A DNA stretch of 64,000 bases from Bartonella sp. AR 15-3 (lineage in GTDB: Bacteria > Pseudomonadota > Alphaproteobacteria > Rhizobiales > Rhizobiaceae). The notes below the pieces were generated by a model. The model saw nothing but the letters and a program-made list of their open reading frames with translations. It did not search any database and was not told where the DNA came from. The position numbers and the translations under genes are program-made. Of this stretch, positions 10,062-20,663 are shown piece by piece (positions within the stretch are counted from its first letter, which is position 1; every line of letters begins with the position of its first letter). Location of the stretch: positions 930,001 through 994,000 of the forward strand of contig NZ_MUYE01000001.1 of assembly GCF_002022445.1 (NCBI RefSeq), written 5' to 3'.

Positions 10062-11183
10062 ATGGACAAATTCGTTGGCTATGAAGCAAATGTAGCTTTA
10101 CCTTATACTGCCATAGCAATTATTAATATTAATGCAATTATCGCTAATTATAAAACTTTAGTTCAACGTGTTGCTCCTATAGAATGTTCAGCTGTTGTAA
10201 AAGCTGATGCCTATGGGCTAGGAGCTGAAAAAGTTGCCCCAGCACTTTATCAAGCTGGTTGCCGCACTTTTTTTATTGCCCACCTTAAAGAAGCACTTCA
10301 ACTAAAAGCTATTTTACCACAAAATATCACCCTTGTTCTTCTGAATGGTCTTCCCCCTAATGCAGAAGAACTCATAACTAAAGCTGGTATTGTTCCTGTT
10401 CTTAATTCTCGGCATGAAATTGAAAACTGGCAAATGCATTGTCAAAAAAATGGTAAAAAATTTCCAGCAATCATTCAAATTGATACTAATATGAATCGAC
10501 TAGGACTCGATCAAGAAGAGCTAAAATGGTTGATTCAAAATCCTACTCTTTTCGAAAGAATAGACATAAAATATATTATCAGTCATCTCGCTAACGGAGA
10601 TGATGTAACACACGCATCCAATTGCGCCCAAAAAAATGCTATGAAAACAGCGCTTGCACAACTTCCTGCCTGTAAAGCCTCGCTTGCTAATTCTGGAGGA
10701 ATCTTTCTTGGTCCAGACTTTTATTTTGATCTTGTTCGCCCAGGCATTGCACTTTATGGAATTGATCCCCATAAAAAACATCCTACATCTCTTAAATCTG
10801 TTTTAAAACTTAAGGCTCAAGTTATTCAGAGCCGTTACACTGAAGCAGGATCTCCTGTTGGTTATGGAGGAAGTTTCATCACCCAAAAGCCCAGCATTCT
10901 TACCACCATTGCTATTGGTTATGCTGATGGCTGGCTACGCAATCTTTCTAATAAAGGCTTCGTTTATTTTAAAAAACATAAACTACCCATCATTGGACAA
11001 ATCTCTATGGATTCTATTACCGTTGACGCAACCAATCTTAAACATGAAAAACCAAAACGAGGTGATTGGGTAGAGCTTATTGGAAGACATCAAACTATCG
11101 AAAATGTTGCTGCAGATGCAGGAACCATTCCTTATGAAATTCTTACCTCACTTGGCTCTCGTTATAAACGTATTTACATTTAA
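10062..11183 (+). CDS. alr: Alanine racemase
   Basis: Alr interconverts L- and D-alanine to supply D-Ala for peptidoglycan. The 373-residue protein has the PLP-lysine motif SAVVKADAYGLG (Lys47), the substrate-side GNSGG-like segment LANSGGIFLG, the GYADGW region and ISMDSITVDAT near the second catalytic site. Fold type III (TIM barrel plus beta domain) is expected. AGGA in front of the ATG at 10062 gives a reasonable ribosome-binding site. It stands alone between a long spacer and the convergent gcvP gene. Confidence 0.94.
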   Translation: MDKFVGYEANVALPYTAIAIININAIIANYKTLVQRVAPIECSAVVKADAYGLGAEKVAPALYQAGCRTFFIAHLKEALQLKAILPQNITLVLLNGLPPNAEELITKAGIVPVLNSRHEIENWQMHCQKNGKKFPAIIQIDTNMNRLGLDQEELKWLIQNPTLFERIDIKYIISHLANGDDVTHASNCAQKNAMKTALAQLPACKASLANSGGIFLGPDFYFDLVRPGIALYGIDPHKKHPTSLKSVLKLKAQVIQSRYTEAGSPVGYGGSFITQKPSILTTIAIGYADGWLRNLSNKGFVYFKKHKLPIIGQISMDSITVDATNLKHEKPKRGDWVELIGRHQTIENVAADAGTIPYEILTSLGSRYKRIYI

Positions 11184-11310
11184 ATCTTCGAATTCTTATA
11201 AAGCGAATCTAAGATAACCATGACGAAACTTAAACAAAAATCGAAATAACTTATATCCAATTCTACAAATTTTATATAGGTTTATTTGATTGAAACATAA
11301 GCAAATAAAT

Positions 11311-14106
11311 TTAAAAAGTATTCACTAATGGTGGGCAAGAACAAATTAATATTCTATCACCAGAAACATTGTCAATACGTGAAACAGGCGGCCAATATTT
11401 ATTCACTGGATCAAAGTGAGGATTAGGAAAAGCAGCTTCTTTTCGTGAATAAGCTCGTTTCCAATTATCATCTAAAGTGTCTGCTAACGTATGCGGTGCA
11501 TTCACCAATGGATTATCATCTTTTGGCCAAATGCCTGCGCCAATTTTCTTAGACTCTTCGGCAATAGATAACAAAGCATCACAAAGACGATCAATTTCTG
11601 CCTTTGGTTCTGATTCAGTTGGCTCAATCATCAAAGTTCCAGGAACTGGAAATGACATTGTTGGAGCATGAAATCCATAATCAATGAGACGTTTTGCAAT
11701 ATCATCAACACTGACTCCATATTGCTCTTTCAGCAACCGTGTATCCACAATACATTCATGTGCAACACGCCCATGTTTACCCCTATAAAGAATAGAATAA
11801 GCTTTTGAGAGACGCTCAGCGACGTAATTAGCATTTAATATTGCTATCTGTGTTGCACATTTTAATCCATCAGCTCCCATCATCCGAATATACATCCATG
11901 TAATCACTAAAATAGAAGCACTTCCGTAGGGAGCCGCGGAAACGGCATGCGTCGTCTTATCTTGTTCATGGCCAGGTAAAAATGGTTTTAAATGCGTTCC
12001 AACGCCAATCGGACCAACACCAGGACCTCCGCCACCATGAGGAATCGCAAATGTTTTATGAAGATTCATGTGACAAACATCTGCCCCCATATCTGCAGGA
12101 CGTGCAAGACCTACAAGTGCATTTAAATTAGCTCCATCGAAATAGACTTGTCCACCATTTTCATGAATAATGGCACAAATATCCTTAATGTTTTCCTCAT
12201 AAACACCATGTGTTGAAGGATAAGTAATCATTAAAGCTGCCAAATGAGTCTTATGTAATTGCGCTTTTACTTTAAGATCATCAATGTCAACATCACCATC
12301 GCTCAAGCATTTCACTACCACAACTTCCATCCCTGCCATATGTGCTGAGGCTGGATTGGTTCCATGTGCTGATGCAGGAATAAGACAAATGTTACGTTGA
12401 TAATCACCACGAGATTGATGATATCGGCGAATAGCTAAAAGTCCAGCATATTCACCCTGAGCACCAGAATTAGGCTGGAAAGAAACTTGGGAAAATCCTG
12501 TAATTTCACATAACCATGCATTTAACTGATTCATCATTTCCTGATATCCCAACGCATCATCTTTAGGTGCAAAAGGATGTATATTGGCCACTGTAGGCCA
12601 ACTCACAGGTATTAATTCAGCAGCAGCATTGAGTTTCATTGTACAAGAACCAAGTGGAATCATCGCCCGATCTAGTGCTAAATCCTTATCTGATAAACGA
12701 CGTAAAAAACGCATCATATCTGTTTCTGAACACACTGTATGAAAAAATGACTGCGAAAGAAAAGTAGAATCGCGCCCTCTACCAAAAAGCCTTGAAACAG
12801 TTTCATCAGCTAATTGAGCGTTAAAAAGCCGTGCTAAAGCAATAGCATCTTCTTCTGTTGACAATTCATCAAAATTAATTGCAACCCAATCATCGTCAAG
12901 AATACGTATAAGCCGCCCATCCATTTTTGCTTGATCCGCAATATCTTGAGCTCTCTTCTCAACAAAAACACTAATACAATCAAAAAAATATTTACCTTCA
13001 CAACGAACACCCACCGCTTCTAAACCGGCTGCAAAACGACATGTTAAATGATGAACACGTTTGGCAATTTCCTGTAAACCTTGTGGTCCATGCCAAATAG
13101 CGTAAGCCGCCGCCATATTAGCTAACAAAGCCTGTGCAGTACATATATTCGACGTTGCTTTATCACGTCGAATATGTTGTTCACGAGTTTGCAATGCTAA
13201 TCGAAAACCAATACGCCCTTTCGTATCCGTTGATTGTCCAACGATACGCCCTGGAATTAAACGCATTAAAGCATCACTCACTGCAAGATAGCCTGCATGA
13301 GGACCGCCAAAACCTATTGGGACTCCATAACGCTGCATAGAACCAACAACAATATCAGCCCCCCATTTTGCTGGTGCTTCCATAAGAGTGAGTGCTAAAG
13401 GATCTGCAACAACAATAACTAGAGCACCTTTCTCCTTTGCCTCTTTAATGACTTCACTGTAATCATTAAAACATCCTCTTGTGTCTGGCCATGGTAAAAT
13501 AATAGCCGCCGTATCAGAGCAAATTTTGCTCTTTTCACTCATATGAATTCCTTGTGTTTGAGCACGTGTCTGCGCAACACTCAATGTTTGAGGATGCAAA
13601 AAACCTTGAATTGAAATCTTTGTTTTTTTCTCACGTGCAAAACGGACAGCCACCGCATTAGCTTCAGCTAAAGCCGTTGCCTCATCAAGAAGTGAAGCAG
13701 CAGCAATAGGTAATCCTGTCAATTCACTTACTAATGTTTGAAAATAAAACAAAAGTTCTAAACGGCCTTGGCTAATCTCTGCCTGATAGGGTGTATAAGC
13801 GGTATACCAAGCTGGATTTTCAAAAAAATTACGCAAAATAACAGGTGGTACAGATGTTCCATAATAGCCTTGCCCAATAAAGCTCTTCCGTACATGATTG
13901 CGTTCCATAATCTTCGATAATTCTTCCAAAGCTTGTGCTTCATTTGCTGCTTCTGGTAAATTAAGTGATCGTTTCAAATGAACAGACTGGGGGACAGCTT
14001 GAGAAACTAAAGCTTCTATTGAATCAACTGCTAATACACTAAGCATTTTTTGTATTTCATTAGCTCGAAGCCCAATGTGTCGCGAAACAAAACGATGTCC
14101 TTGCAT
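11311..14106 (-). CDS. gcvP: Glycine dehydrogenase (decarboxylating), P-protein
   Basis: The P-protein decarboxylates glycine with PLP and passes the aminomethyl group to lipoyl-GcvH. The 931-residue chain is the single-chain bacterial form with two homologous halves. The C-terminal half has the PLP-lysine segment [20 protein letters not shown], and the glycine-rich GGPGVGPIG follows. I use the ATG at 14106 ([13 protein letters not shown]), five bases after the gcvH stop codon, rather than the upstream TTG, which would overlap gcvH. It is the last gene of gcvT-gcvH-gcvP. Confidence 0.95.
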   Translation of the reverse strand: MQGHRFVSRHIGLRANEIQKMLSVLAVDSIEALVSQAVPQSVHLKRSLNLPEAANEAQALEELSKIMERNHVRKSFIGQGYYGTSVPPVILRNFFENPAWYTAYTPYQAEISQGRLELLFYFQTLVSELTGLPIAAASLLDEATALAEANAVAVRFAREKKTKISIQGFLHPQTLSVAQTRAQTQGIHMSEKSKICSDTAAIILPWPDTRGCFNDYSEVIKEAKEKGALVIVVADPLALTLMEAPAKWGADIVVGSMQRYGVPIGFGGPHAGYLAVSDALMRLIPGRIVGQSTDTKGRIGFRLALQTREQHIRRDKATSNICTAQALLANMAAAYAIWHGPQGLQEIAKRVHHLTCRFAAGLEAVGVRCEGKYFFDCISVFVEKRAQDIADQAKMDGRLIRILDDDWVAINFDELSTEEDAIALARLFNAQLADETVSRLFGRGRDSTFLSQSFFHTVCSETDMMRFLRRLSDKDLALDRAMIPLGSCTMKLNAAAELIPVSWPTVANIHPFAPKDDALGYQEMMNQLNAWLCEITGFSQVSFQPNSGAQGEYAGLLAIRRYHQSRGDYQRNICLIPASAHGTNPASAHMAGMEVVVVKCLSDGDVDIDDLKVKAQLHKTHLAALMITYPSTHGVYEENIKDICAIIHENGGQVYFDGANLNALVGLARPADMGADVCHMNLHKTFAIPHGGGGPGVGPIGVGTHLKPFLPGHEQDKTTHAVSAAPYGSASILVITWMYIRMMGADGLKCATQIAILNANYVAERLSKAYSILYRGKHGRVAHECIVDTRLLKEQYGVSVDDIAKRLIDYGFHAPTMSFPVPGTLMIEPTESEPKAEIDRLCDALLSIAEESKKIGAGIWPKDDNPLVNAPHTLADTLDDNWKRAYSRKEAAFPNPHFDPVNKYWPPVSRIDNVSGDRILICSCPPLVNTF

Positions 14107-14110
14107 GATT

Positions 14111-14479
14111 TTACCCAATCAACGCATGATAAGAAGGCTCATCTAACAGCTCATCAAGCTGTGTCTTATCCTGTATCCTCATTTTCCACAACCAGCCTTC
14201 CTTTTCAGCTTGCCGATTTACCAATGCAGGATCATCTGCTAAAGCTCTATTACTTTCAATCACTTCTCCATCAATAGGTGCATAAACATCTGATGCTGCT
14301 TTAACAGACTCAACAACAGCAGCTGAATCTCCCTTACAAAAATGTGTTCCGTTCTGCGGCAAATCAACGAAAACTAAATCACCTAATTGCTCTTGAGCAT
14401 GATTAGTAATTCCAACCGTAGCAATCTGTCCTTCAACACTTACCCATTCGTGATCTTGTGTAAAATAAATTTCAGACAT
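14111..14479 (-). CDS. gcvH: Glycine cleavage system H protein
   Basis: This 122-residue lipoyl carrier moves the aminomethyl intermediate between the P-, T- and L-proteins. The lipoylation site is Lys60 in [20 protein letters not shown]. The start [13 protein letters not shown] is characteristic. It begins six bases after gcvT and is followed closely by gcvP, so the three genes form an operon. Confidence 0.96.
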   Translation of the reverse strand: MSEIYFTQDHEWVSVEGQIATVGITNHAQEQLGDLVFVDLPQNGTHFCKGDSAAVVESVKAASDVYAPIDGEVIESNRALADDPALVNRQAEKEGWLWKMRIQDKTQLDELLDEPSYHALIG

Positions 14480-14485
14480 AAAAAA

Positions 14486-15607
14486 TTATCCCTTAATATA
14501 ACGTTGTACAACAAAAGGAAGCGAATGAACAGACAACATGATTTTTTTGCCACGCACTTCAGTAAAAATTTCTGTTCCTTCGACTTTCCAATCAATAGGA
14601 ACGTAGCCCATTGCTACAGGACCATTAAAAGAAGGACCAAAACCACCCGATGTTACTATTCCAATCTGCGTCCCTTTATTATCTAGAAGAACTGCACCTG
14701 CACGTACAGGCTGACGTCCTTGTGGTTTTAAACCAACGCGACAACGAGAAGGGCCCTTCTGATATGCTCTAAGAAAAGCTTCTGCTCCATAAAACTTAGC
14801 TTTTTCCCGAACACTTTTGGATACAGCCCATGTCAGCCCAGCCTCAATAGGAGTAGTGTCAGGTGTAATATCATTGCCATGTAAACACAATCCCGCTTCC
14901 AATCGAAGACTATCACGCGCAGCAAGACCGACCCATTCAATACGACAATCATCGAGTAATTTTTCAACTAATGAACGCGCCTGATTTTCCGGAAGTGCAA
15001 TTTCAAAACCGTCCTCTCCTGTATAACCAGAACGTGTTAAAAACCAATCTTGGTGTGGCTCAAATCCTTGCATAAATAAAAGCTCATTCCCAGGCAAACC
15101 TACATCAGCCATAACAGATGCAGCCTGCGGACCTTGAAGAGCAAGCAATACTCTCTCAAGCGTAATTATTTGACACTTAAAACCAACAGCACGTTTTTTA
15201 AGTTCAGAAAAATCAACCTGTGCATTCCCTGCATTGACAACCAGCACAAAACGGTATTCATCTAAACGAGTAAGAATAAGATCATCAAGAATACCAGCTT
15301 GCTCATTCAGCAAATAATTATAGCGTGATTGGCCTTTTTGTAAAAGTGATGCATCAATAGGAAGTGCATAAGATAAAAATTCAGCTGCTTCTTGCCCTTC
15401 AATAGCTATCAACTTCATATGAGAGATATCAAAAAGACCAGCCTGAGCACGTGTATGCAAATGCTCTTTCAAAACACCTAGAGGATAGACTAAAGGCATC
15501 ATCCAACCAGCAAAAGCACCAAATTTCGCGTGTGCTTTTTCATGCAGATCATGTAAGGGGAGCTTTTTTAAAGGCAATGTCTCAAATGCCAGCAAATCGG
15601 TGCTCAT
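14486..15607 (-). CDS. gcvT: Aminomethyltransferase (glycine cleavage T protein)
   Basis: GcvT releases ammonia from the aminomethyl-lipoyl group of GcvH and gives 5,10-methylene-tetrahydrofolate. The 373-residue protein has the N-terminal folate-binding domain (HAKFGAFAGWMMPLVY, AGLFDISHMKLIAIEG), the SGYTGEDGFEIALPE motif, and ARDSLRLEAGLCLHG. The C-terminal GCV_T_C domain is present. GGAG precedes the ATG. It heads gcvT-gcvH-gcvP, and a likely glycine riboswitch sits in its leader. Confidence 0.95.
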   Translation of the reverse strand: MSTDLLAFETLPLKKLPLHDLHEKAHAKFGAFAGWMMPLVYPLGVLKEHLHTRAQAGLFDISHMKLIAIEGQEAAEFLSYALPIDASLLQKGQSRYNYLLNEQAGILDDLILTRLDEYRFVLVVNAGNAQVDFSELKKRAVGFKCQIITLERVLLALQGPQAASVMADVGLPGNELLFMQGFEPHQDWFLTRSGYTGEDGFEIALPENQARSLVEKLLDDCRIEWVGLAARDSLRLEAGLCLHGNDITPDTTPIEAGLTWAVSKSVREKAKFYGAEAFLRAYQKGPSRCRVGLKPQGRQPVRAGAVLLDNKGTQIGIVTSGGFGPSFNGPVAMGYVPIDWKVEGTEIFTEVRGKKIMLSVHSLPFVVQRYIKG

Positions 15608-15649
15608 AATTTCTCCACAGCCGCGTTTACTACTCTATCGGGTTTATTA

Positions 15650-15765
15650 CTCTATATTGTGGTCTTCTTTCTTATCCTTTATCTCAAACCTGCAAGATTA
15701 CAAATTATTTTACTCTTTAGCAGCAGATGTTAAAGTTAGTATTTTGCACTCTCCCGCAAAGAATT
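15650..15765 (-). promoter_or_regulatory. Probable (eroded) glycine riboswitch before gcvT
   Basis: Reading the reverse strand toward gcvT, the leader has GCGGGAGAGT (15748-15757), then TGCTAAAGAGTAA, then AATCTTGCAGG and AAAGGA. These appear in the order and spacing of the glycine-aptamer consensus GGGAGAG, GCCGAAGGGGCAA, CUCUCAGG and AAAGGAC. Several consensus G/C positions are A or T. One aptamer is visible; I did not find a clear second one. Position and target gene fit the element, but the degeneracy leaves binding uncertain. Confidence 0.42.
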
Positions 15766-16139
15766 AAAAGAATTAAAGAAGCAATGACATTCTTTCCAAC
15801 ATATTTTCGCTATAACTTATCTTCTCTACACTGTCATTAAAAAACTGATTATAGTCCTCTAAATTTCTAACTTTTTTATAATAATCTTGTTTTTTCAAAC
15901 TATCATCATAAACCTTTACTTAAAGGGAATTCATATTCTTTAAAATCTTGCTGAATACAACCCAAGATATTGTCGTTTCTTCTCCTTTTCTCTATAAGGA
16001 AGGATTATAGCTTTCCTCATTATAATAACTTATATTATGTGATTTTATCTTGCTCACAATAATATAATTTTCCTTATAAATAAAAAACTATAATAATTTT
16101 ACATACGAAACTGCATTAAATAAAGGTTACAGAACACTC
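15766..16139. other. Divergent intergenic region upstream of gcvT and the LonN-domain gene
   Basis: About 370 AT-rich bases between the riboswitch-like leader and the LonN-domain gene. No open frame or RNA gene was recognised. It should contain the promoters of both divergent units, but I cannot assign hexamers with confidence. Confidence 0.4.
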
Positions 16140-16802
16140 ATGAAAGCTGGTAATATCCACTATAATTGTGAAAATGACTTACCAAAACAAATTGCTCTTT
16201 TTCCTTTAGAAGGCGCATTATTGCTTCCTGGAGGTTTTTTATCACTTAACATTTTCGAACCAAATGCTCTTGAAATGATTGAAGACGCCATGATGTCCAA
16301 TCGTCTATTAGGAATTATTCAGCCGTTATCATCGGGTACAGATAATTTTTCCTCAAAACTCTATGAAATGGGCTGTGTTGGTCGTATTACAAATTATAAT
16401 GAAACAGGAAATGGACGACTTCTTATCGTATTACAAGGTGTTTGTCGTTTTACCTTAAAAAAAGAATTAGTCAGCAAAAAGCCTTATCGAATTGCCATCA
16501 TTGAATTTAATATAAAAGATTTACAAGAACATGAAAATTCAGAGAATGTTAATCGAGAAAATTTACTCAATACGATTGAAAACTATCTTGTACTCCATGA
16601 AATTGAACATAATTGGAATAACATTGTACAAACGCCTACACCTATACTCGTTAATGCTCTTTCAACTCTTATTCCCTTTGCTCCAGAAGAAAAACAAGCT
16701 TTACTGGAAGCACCAGATATAGCAAGTCGCGCCCAAACTCTCCTTGCTTTAACTGAGCGTTCACTTATGAAACAAACAGGGGCATATCATCGCTTACATT
16801 AA
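16140..16802 (+). CDS. LON peptidase substrate-binding (LonN) domain protein
   Basis: The 220-residue protein resembles the N-terminal domain of Lon without the AAA or protease parts. It contains [35 protein letters not shown] and RLLGIIQPL near the N-terminus, and a helical C-terminus ending in [17 protein letters not shown]. Stand-alone LonN proteins are common in Alphaproteobacteria and often lie beside a Trm112-like gene, as here. Their substrate and role are not established. It is followed after 13 bases by the Trm112-like gene and is probably co-transcribed. Confidence 0.85.
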   Translation: MKAGNIHYNCENDLPKQIALFPLEGALLLPGGFLSLNIFEPNALEMIEDAMMSNRLLGIIQPLSSGTDNFSSKLYEMGCVGRITNYNETGNGRLLIVLQGVCRFTLKKELVSKKPYRIAIIEFNIKDLQEHENSENVNRENLLNTIENYLVLHEIEHNWNNIVQTPTPILVNALSTLIPFAPEEKQALLEAPDIASRAQTLLALTERSLMKQTGAYHRLH

Positions 16803-16815
16803 TGGATTTTCAAAT

Positions 16816-17010
16816 ATGAAAAAAATGACAACTGATCCTAAAATGCTTGAATTGCTGGTTTGCCCAATTACAAAAGAGCCTCTTTCTTTAAATAAAAAAA
16901 AACAAGAATTAATTTCATTAAAAGCAAAACTAGCCTATCCTATTCGTAGTGGTGTCCCTATTATGCTCACTTCAGAAGCGCGTCCTTTAGGATATAATGA
17001 AAAAAAATAA
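16816..17010 (+). CDS. Trm112 family small protein (UPF0434/YcaR-like)
   Basis: A 64-residue protein with the family core [20 protein letters not shown] and [19 protein letters not shown]. Trm112-like proteins are small partner proteins; in eukaryotes and archaea they activate methyltransferases, and bacterial roles are less clear. Only one cysteine (in VCPITKEP) remains of the zinc-binding set seen in some relatives, a pattern I recall as usual for rhizobial members. The gene is 13 bases downstream of the LonN-domain gene. Its ATG at 16816 is preceded only by weak purine-rich sequence. Confidence 0.85.
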   Translation: MKKMTTDPKMLELLVCPITKEPLSLNKKKQELISLKAKLAYPIRSGVPIMLTSEARPLGYNEKK

Positions 17011-17547
17011 TTTTTATTTCCCTTTTTATAAAACCGATTATAATTTATATTAAAATATATTTTTTCTCGATCAGCTTTTTTCAACGCATACTCAAAAAAG
17101 AATCTCAAAAAATTATTTTACTTACTAATAACGTTAAAGTTTTAATTTTCTTCAATAAAGAAACTCATTCTCTGCTTCCATAAAAACTCATATTATTTCT
17201 TTGAATACCCATTGATAAATGCGTAAACAGTTTGGTTTATCATCTGCTAACCAAAACAGACTGATTCCTTTAAATTCTGATCCTTACGCAACAAAAAAAT
17301 CCTAAAAGAATGATAATTAATAGCAGACTCTCTCCAATTCTAAAAGGACTAAGGAAACAGTGTATTGTCAAGTAAGATGATCTATAGTACCTTCATTATA
17401 ATAATTGTGGACATACAATTGAGCCTAAGGAAGTAATGATTTAAAATATACAAATTTCTTGGCTAATTTATCCTCTTTATTAGCTTTAATCTAAGCAAAA
17501 AGATCAGCCTCATATCTATTTTATAAAATAGAGAAAGCAGTTAAAAT
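17011..17547. other. Intergenic region upstream of asd, no gene recognised
   Basis: About 540 AT-rich bases with stops in all frames. I saw no tRNA or riboswitch. A purine-rich stretch (GAGAAAG) just before 17548 serves asd as ribosome-binding site. Confidence 0.4.
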
Positions 17548-18579
17548 ATGAATTTTAAAGTCGCAGTTGTTGGTGCTACTGGAAATGTTGGTCGTGAAAT
17601 ATTAACAATTCTAGAAGAGCGTTGCTTTCCAGCTAGCGAGATAGTTCCTTTAGCTTCACGACGCTCACTAGGGCAAAGTGTTTTTTATGGCAACAAAACT
17701 TTAAAAGTCAAAGCACTTGATACATATAATTTTTCTGACACTGATTTATGTCTTATGTCTGCCGGAGGAAATATTTCCAAGGAATACGCTCCTAAGATTA
17801 GTGCTACTGGTTGTATAGTCATCGATAACTCCTCCACATGGCGCTATGATGCCAATGTTCCCTTGATTGTGCCAGAAGTAAATGCAGAAAGCATTAAAGC
17901 ATTTTCTAAACGTAACATTATTGCCAATCCTAATTGTTCAACCATTCAACTTGTTGTTGCTTTAAAACCTCTCCATGATGCAGCAATTATCAAACGCGTT
18001 GTTGTATCCACTTATCAATCAGTATCCGGAGCTGGTAAAGAAGGAATGGATGAATTATTTGAACAATCACGAGCTGTTTTTGTCGCTGATCCAATCTTAT
18101 TAAAAAAGTTTCCTAAACGCATTGCCTTTAATATCATTCCTCATATTGATGTTTTTATGGAAGATGGCTATACTAAAGAAGAATGGAAAATAATGGCTGA
18201 AACAAAAAAAATTCTTGATCCCAAGATAAAATTAACTGCTACGGCTGTTCGAGTTCCCGTCTTTATTGGTCATGCTGAGTCTGTTAATGTTGAATTTGCA
18301 AAGCCATTAAGTGCTCATGAAGCGCGCACTCTCTTACGCAACATATCTGGTTGCCAAATCATAGATAAACAAGAAGATGGTGGTTATATCTCTCCCTATG
18401 AGTGCACAGGAGAGGATGATATTTTTATTAGCCGTATTCGTGAAGATGCCACAGTTGAAAATGGTTTAGCTTTTTGGATTGTTGCTGATAATTTAAGAAA
18501 AGGAGCAGCATTGAATGCGGTTCAAATTGCTGAACTTCTCATCTCTCGTAATTTAATCACACCTAAATCAGCTATTTAA
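17548..18579 (+). CDS. asd: Aspartate-semialdehyde dehydrogenase
   Basis: Asd reduces aspartyl-4-phosphate to aspartate-4-semialdehyde with NADPH, supplying lysine/DAP, threonine and methionine synthesis. The 343-residue protein has the nucleotide-binding GATGNVGREI at residues 9-18, the catalytic cysteine Cys130 in ANPNCSTIQL, and the later PVFIGHAESVNVEF with the active-site histidine. Length and motifs are typical of the non-fungal branch. It is followed by a strong terminator, so it is probably monocistronic. Confidence 0.95.
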   Translation: MNFKVAVVGATGNVGREILTILEERCFPASEIVPLASRRSLGQSVFYGNKTLKVKALDTYNFSDTDLCLMSAGGNISKEYAPKISATGCIVIDNSSTWRYDANVPLIVPEVNAESIKAFSKRNIIANPNCSTIQLVVALKPLHDAAIIKRVVVSTYQSVSGAGKEGMDELFEQSRAVFVADPILLKKFPKRIAFNIIPHIDVFMEDGYTKEEWKIMAETKKILDPKIKLTATAVRVPVFIGHAESVNVEFAKPLSAHEARTLLRNISGCQIIDKQEDGGYISPYECTGEDDIFISRIREDATVENGLAFWIVADNLRKGAALNAVQIAELLISRNLITPKSAI

Positions 18580-18583
18580 ACGG

Positions 18584-18626
18584 AAATAGCAGCATAAAAA
18601 TCTCTTTATACTGCTATTTTTTTTTA
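18584..18626 (+). terminator. Rho-independent terminator after asd
   Basis: AAATAGCAG (18584-18592) pairs perfectly with CTGCTATTT (18611-18619), with an inner ATAAA/TTTAT stem, and is followed by a run of T. The hairpin lies five bases after the asd stop. AT-rich flanks on both sides may let it also stop transcription from the convergent SH3-domain gene. Confidence 0.88.
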
Positions 18627-18663
18627 TTTTTTTTCAGAAAATACAAGAAAGTTTTCTTAATTT

Positions 18664-19317
18664 TTATAAAGTAGGATATGTTATAACACGATAGCGTGTT
18701 TCATTGCGTTCAGCATTTTCAAAATTGACATTATCTGGAAACAAAGGATTATAAGCTGTCACTCGTTTTATAGATATTTCACGTGTATTTTCAGACGGCT
18801 TTAAAATTATTCGATCATCAGTTTTTTTTACACCTGTATGCACAATATCTTTAATATCTGTGGGTTTATTAACCATCACGCTTGTTTCATCCTTTTTTTG
18901 CATCTTCTTTTCTGCCACTGGAGCAGTGGGCACGTTTTTTGAATGAGAGACAACCTTTTTTTCTTGTACTATTTGCTTTTGAATTACAGGTTTCAGCTTT
19001 TCTTTCATCTGTATAAAAGAAATTATGGGAACATTGTGAACATTAAAATAATTTGCAGATGCCCAACCAACCATTTCGTTATGTTGAAGTAAACACCATA
19101 CTTTATTAGCAAGGCAACCATTAATTTGTACTTTCGTTCCAGTAGGAACTATCGCCGTAACTTTATAAGTTGTAGCTGGCCCTGCGCGTAAAATTGCTTT
19201 GCCTTTTTCTATTTTAGCAACTGTTCCAGCAGCTGCATCACCAGTAACCATTATAAGCCCAGCTCCCATCAAAGATGTCAACATCATTGTCGTTGATAAA
19301 AAATTCTTTTTAAACAT
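18664..19317 (-). CDS. Secreted bacterial SH3-domain protein
   Basis: The 217-residue protein has a signal peptide (residues 1-about 30, ending GDAAAG). It is followed by a bacterial SH3 domain at roughly 32-95: KAILRAGPATTYKVTAIVP, then GTKVQINGCL and VGWASANYFNV, where the two cysteines flanking the VWCLL strand may pair. The remaining half is low-complexity and rich in Lys, with no recognised domain. Such SH3 proteins are exported and probably bind the cell wall. It is flanked by the asd terminator and the long metQ leader. Confidence 0.75.
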   Translation of the reverse strand: MFKKNFLSTTMMLTSLMGAGLIMVTGDAAAGTVAKIEKGKAILRAGPATTYKVTAIVPTGTKVQINGCLANKVWCLLQHNEMVGWASANYFNVHNVPIISFIQMKEKLKPVIQKQIVQEKKVVSHSKNVPTAPVAEKKMQKKDETSVMVNKPTDIKDIVHTGVKKTDDRIILKPSENTREISIKRVTAYNPLFPDNVNFENAERNETRYRVITYPTL

Positions 19318-19838
19318 TCTCTCTTTTTCCTATTCATAGTATTCAGAGACTCAAATTTGTCTTTGCAAAAATTTGTCTCGTTTCAATAAAATGGTGGTAA
19401 ATTTTCTAGCTTCTCAAAAGTCTGCTACATCTTGAGAAAATTGCAAAAGCTCTCTTACGTGTCTCCCACCACCCTATAGACACAAGCTCTTCTCTTGCAA
19501 ACAATGCTGACCTTATCGATCATTGCGTGCAAAATATCATTTGCTCACTTGATCATCAGTTCTTAAAGAAGTTTTGAAAATACTATTGGTTCCAAAAAAA
19601 GATCACAACGTAGACTATATTGACCTAAGTTGGAGTAAAGTTCTTCTCCCAATAGGGTGTATTTGCTCAAAAATAAACACTTTGTAACAGAGGGTAAAAA
19701 ATAATATCATTTTTAAAATAAAAATGATTGAACATTTTTTGAAGCTTTTATATTCTTTAATTTTTTTCAAGACCATTCGAATATATAAAATTTTCCCTTT
19801 AAACCCTTTATACAAAAACAAAAGAAAGATAAACACGT
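19318..19838 (+). other. 521-base leader of metQNI with possible RNA structure
   Basis: No gene is recognised. Several complementary segments occur in 19392-19500: TGGTGGT (19392-19398) can pair with ACCACC (about 19468-19473), TTCTCAA with TTGAGAA around 19410-19437, and GTGTCT with AGACAC flanking the ACCACC segment. This could be a structured leader of the methionine importer or a separate small RNA. It does not match the SAM riboswitch classes I know. Confidence 0.3.
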
Positions 19839-20657
19839 ATGAAATTGCATGAACTGTTTCAATACACAATCATTGGATTATTCCTTTCTATCTCTGCCTT
19901 TATCTTTCATGCTTCCTATGCTATAGCAGAAGATAAATCAAAAATTAAACTTGGTGTTATGGAAGGAAAAGAAGCGATTATTTGGTCAGTTGCCGTTGAA
20001 CAAGCAAAAAAGGCTAATTTAGATATTGAACTTGTTTATTTTTCTGATTACACCCTCCCTAATGATGCTGTTAATATGGGAGATATTGATGCAAATGCCT
20101 TCCAGCATACACCTTATTTGAATAATCAAATTGAACAGCGTAATTATAAACTTTCAATTGCTGGATATACATTTATCACTCCAATGGGTATCTATTCACA
20201 TAAAATCAAAGATATAAAAGAGCTTCGGAATAGAGCAACTGTTGGTATTCCTAACGATCCATCAAATGGTGGGAGAGCTTTGCTTCTTCTTGATTCCTTA
20301 GGTCTTATTAAATTGAAAGATCCTAAGAATATTCTTGCATCTCCACTTGATATTATTGAAAACCCTAAAAAATTGAAAATTCGTGAATTAGATGCCGGTA
20401 TTTTAGGGCGAGTAATCAACGATTTTGATATTGTAATTGTCAATACGAACTGGGCTTTGACCACTGGATTAAACTTACACAAAAGTGCTATCGCATGGGA
20501 AAAAACAGATGATAACCCTTATAACAATATCATCGTTGTGCGCACTATCGATAAAGATGCATTATGGGTTAAAAAATTAGTTGATGCTTATAATAGTGAA
20601 CCTGTTCGTACAAAAATTAAAGAAATTTTTGGTACAGCTGCTCAAATATCTTGGTAA
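19839..20657 (+). CDS. metQ: Methionine ABC transporter substrate-binding protein
   Basis: A 272-residue periplasmic binding protein of the NlpA/MetQ family. A signal peptide (about 1-30, ending YAIA) precedes IKLGVMEGKEAIIWSVAVEQ. The body has the family landmarks ANAFQHTPYLNNQI, GIPNDPSNGGRALLLL and ELDAGILGR. It captures D/L-methionine for MetNI. There is no cysteine at the cleavage site, so it looks like a soluble periplasmic protein rather than the lipoprotein found in enterobacteria. metN starts six bases later. Confidence 0.9.
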   Translation: MKLHELFQYTIIGLFLSISAFIFHASYAIAEDKSKIKLGVMEGKEAIIWSVAVEQAKKANLDIELVYFSDYTLPNDAVNMGDIDANAFQHTPYLNNQIEQRNYKLSIAGYTFITPMGIYSHKIKDIKELRNRATVGIPNDPSNGGRALLLLDSLGLIKLKDPKNILASPLDIIENPKKLKIRELDAGILGRVINDFDIVIVNTNWALTTGLNLHKSAIAWEKTDDNPYNNIIVVRTIDKDALWVKKLVDAYNSEPVRTKIKEIFGTAAQISW

Positions 20658-20663
20658 TTGTGA

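Noticed and set aside
14050-14277. A forward 75-codon frame across the gcvP/gcvH junction
   Set aside because: It lies opposite two well-supported genes and has no family resemblance.
16816-17010. Loss of zinc-binding cysteines in the Trm112-like protein as a defect
   Set aside because: Relatives in Rhizobiales, as far as I recall, also lack them, so it is not a sign of decay.
19615-19869. An 84-codon reverse-strand frame overlapping the metQ start
   Set aside because: It overlaps metQ and has the Phe/Ile/Lys-rich composition of translated AT-rich spacer.
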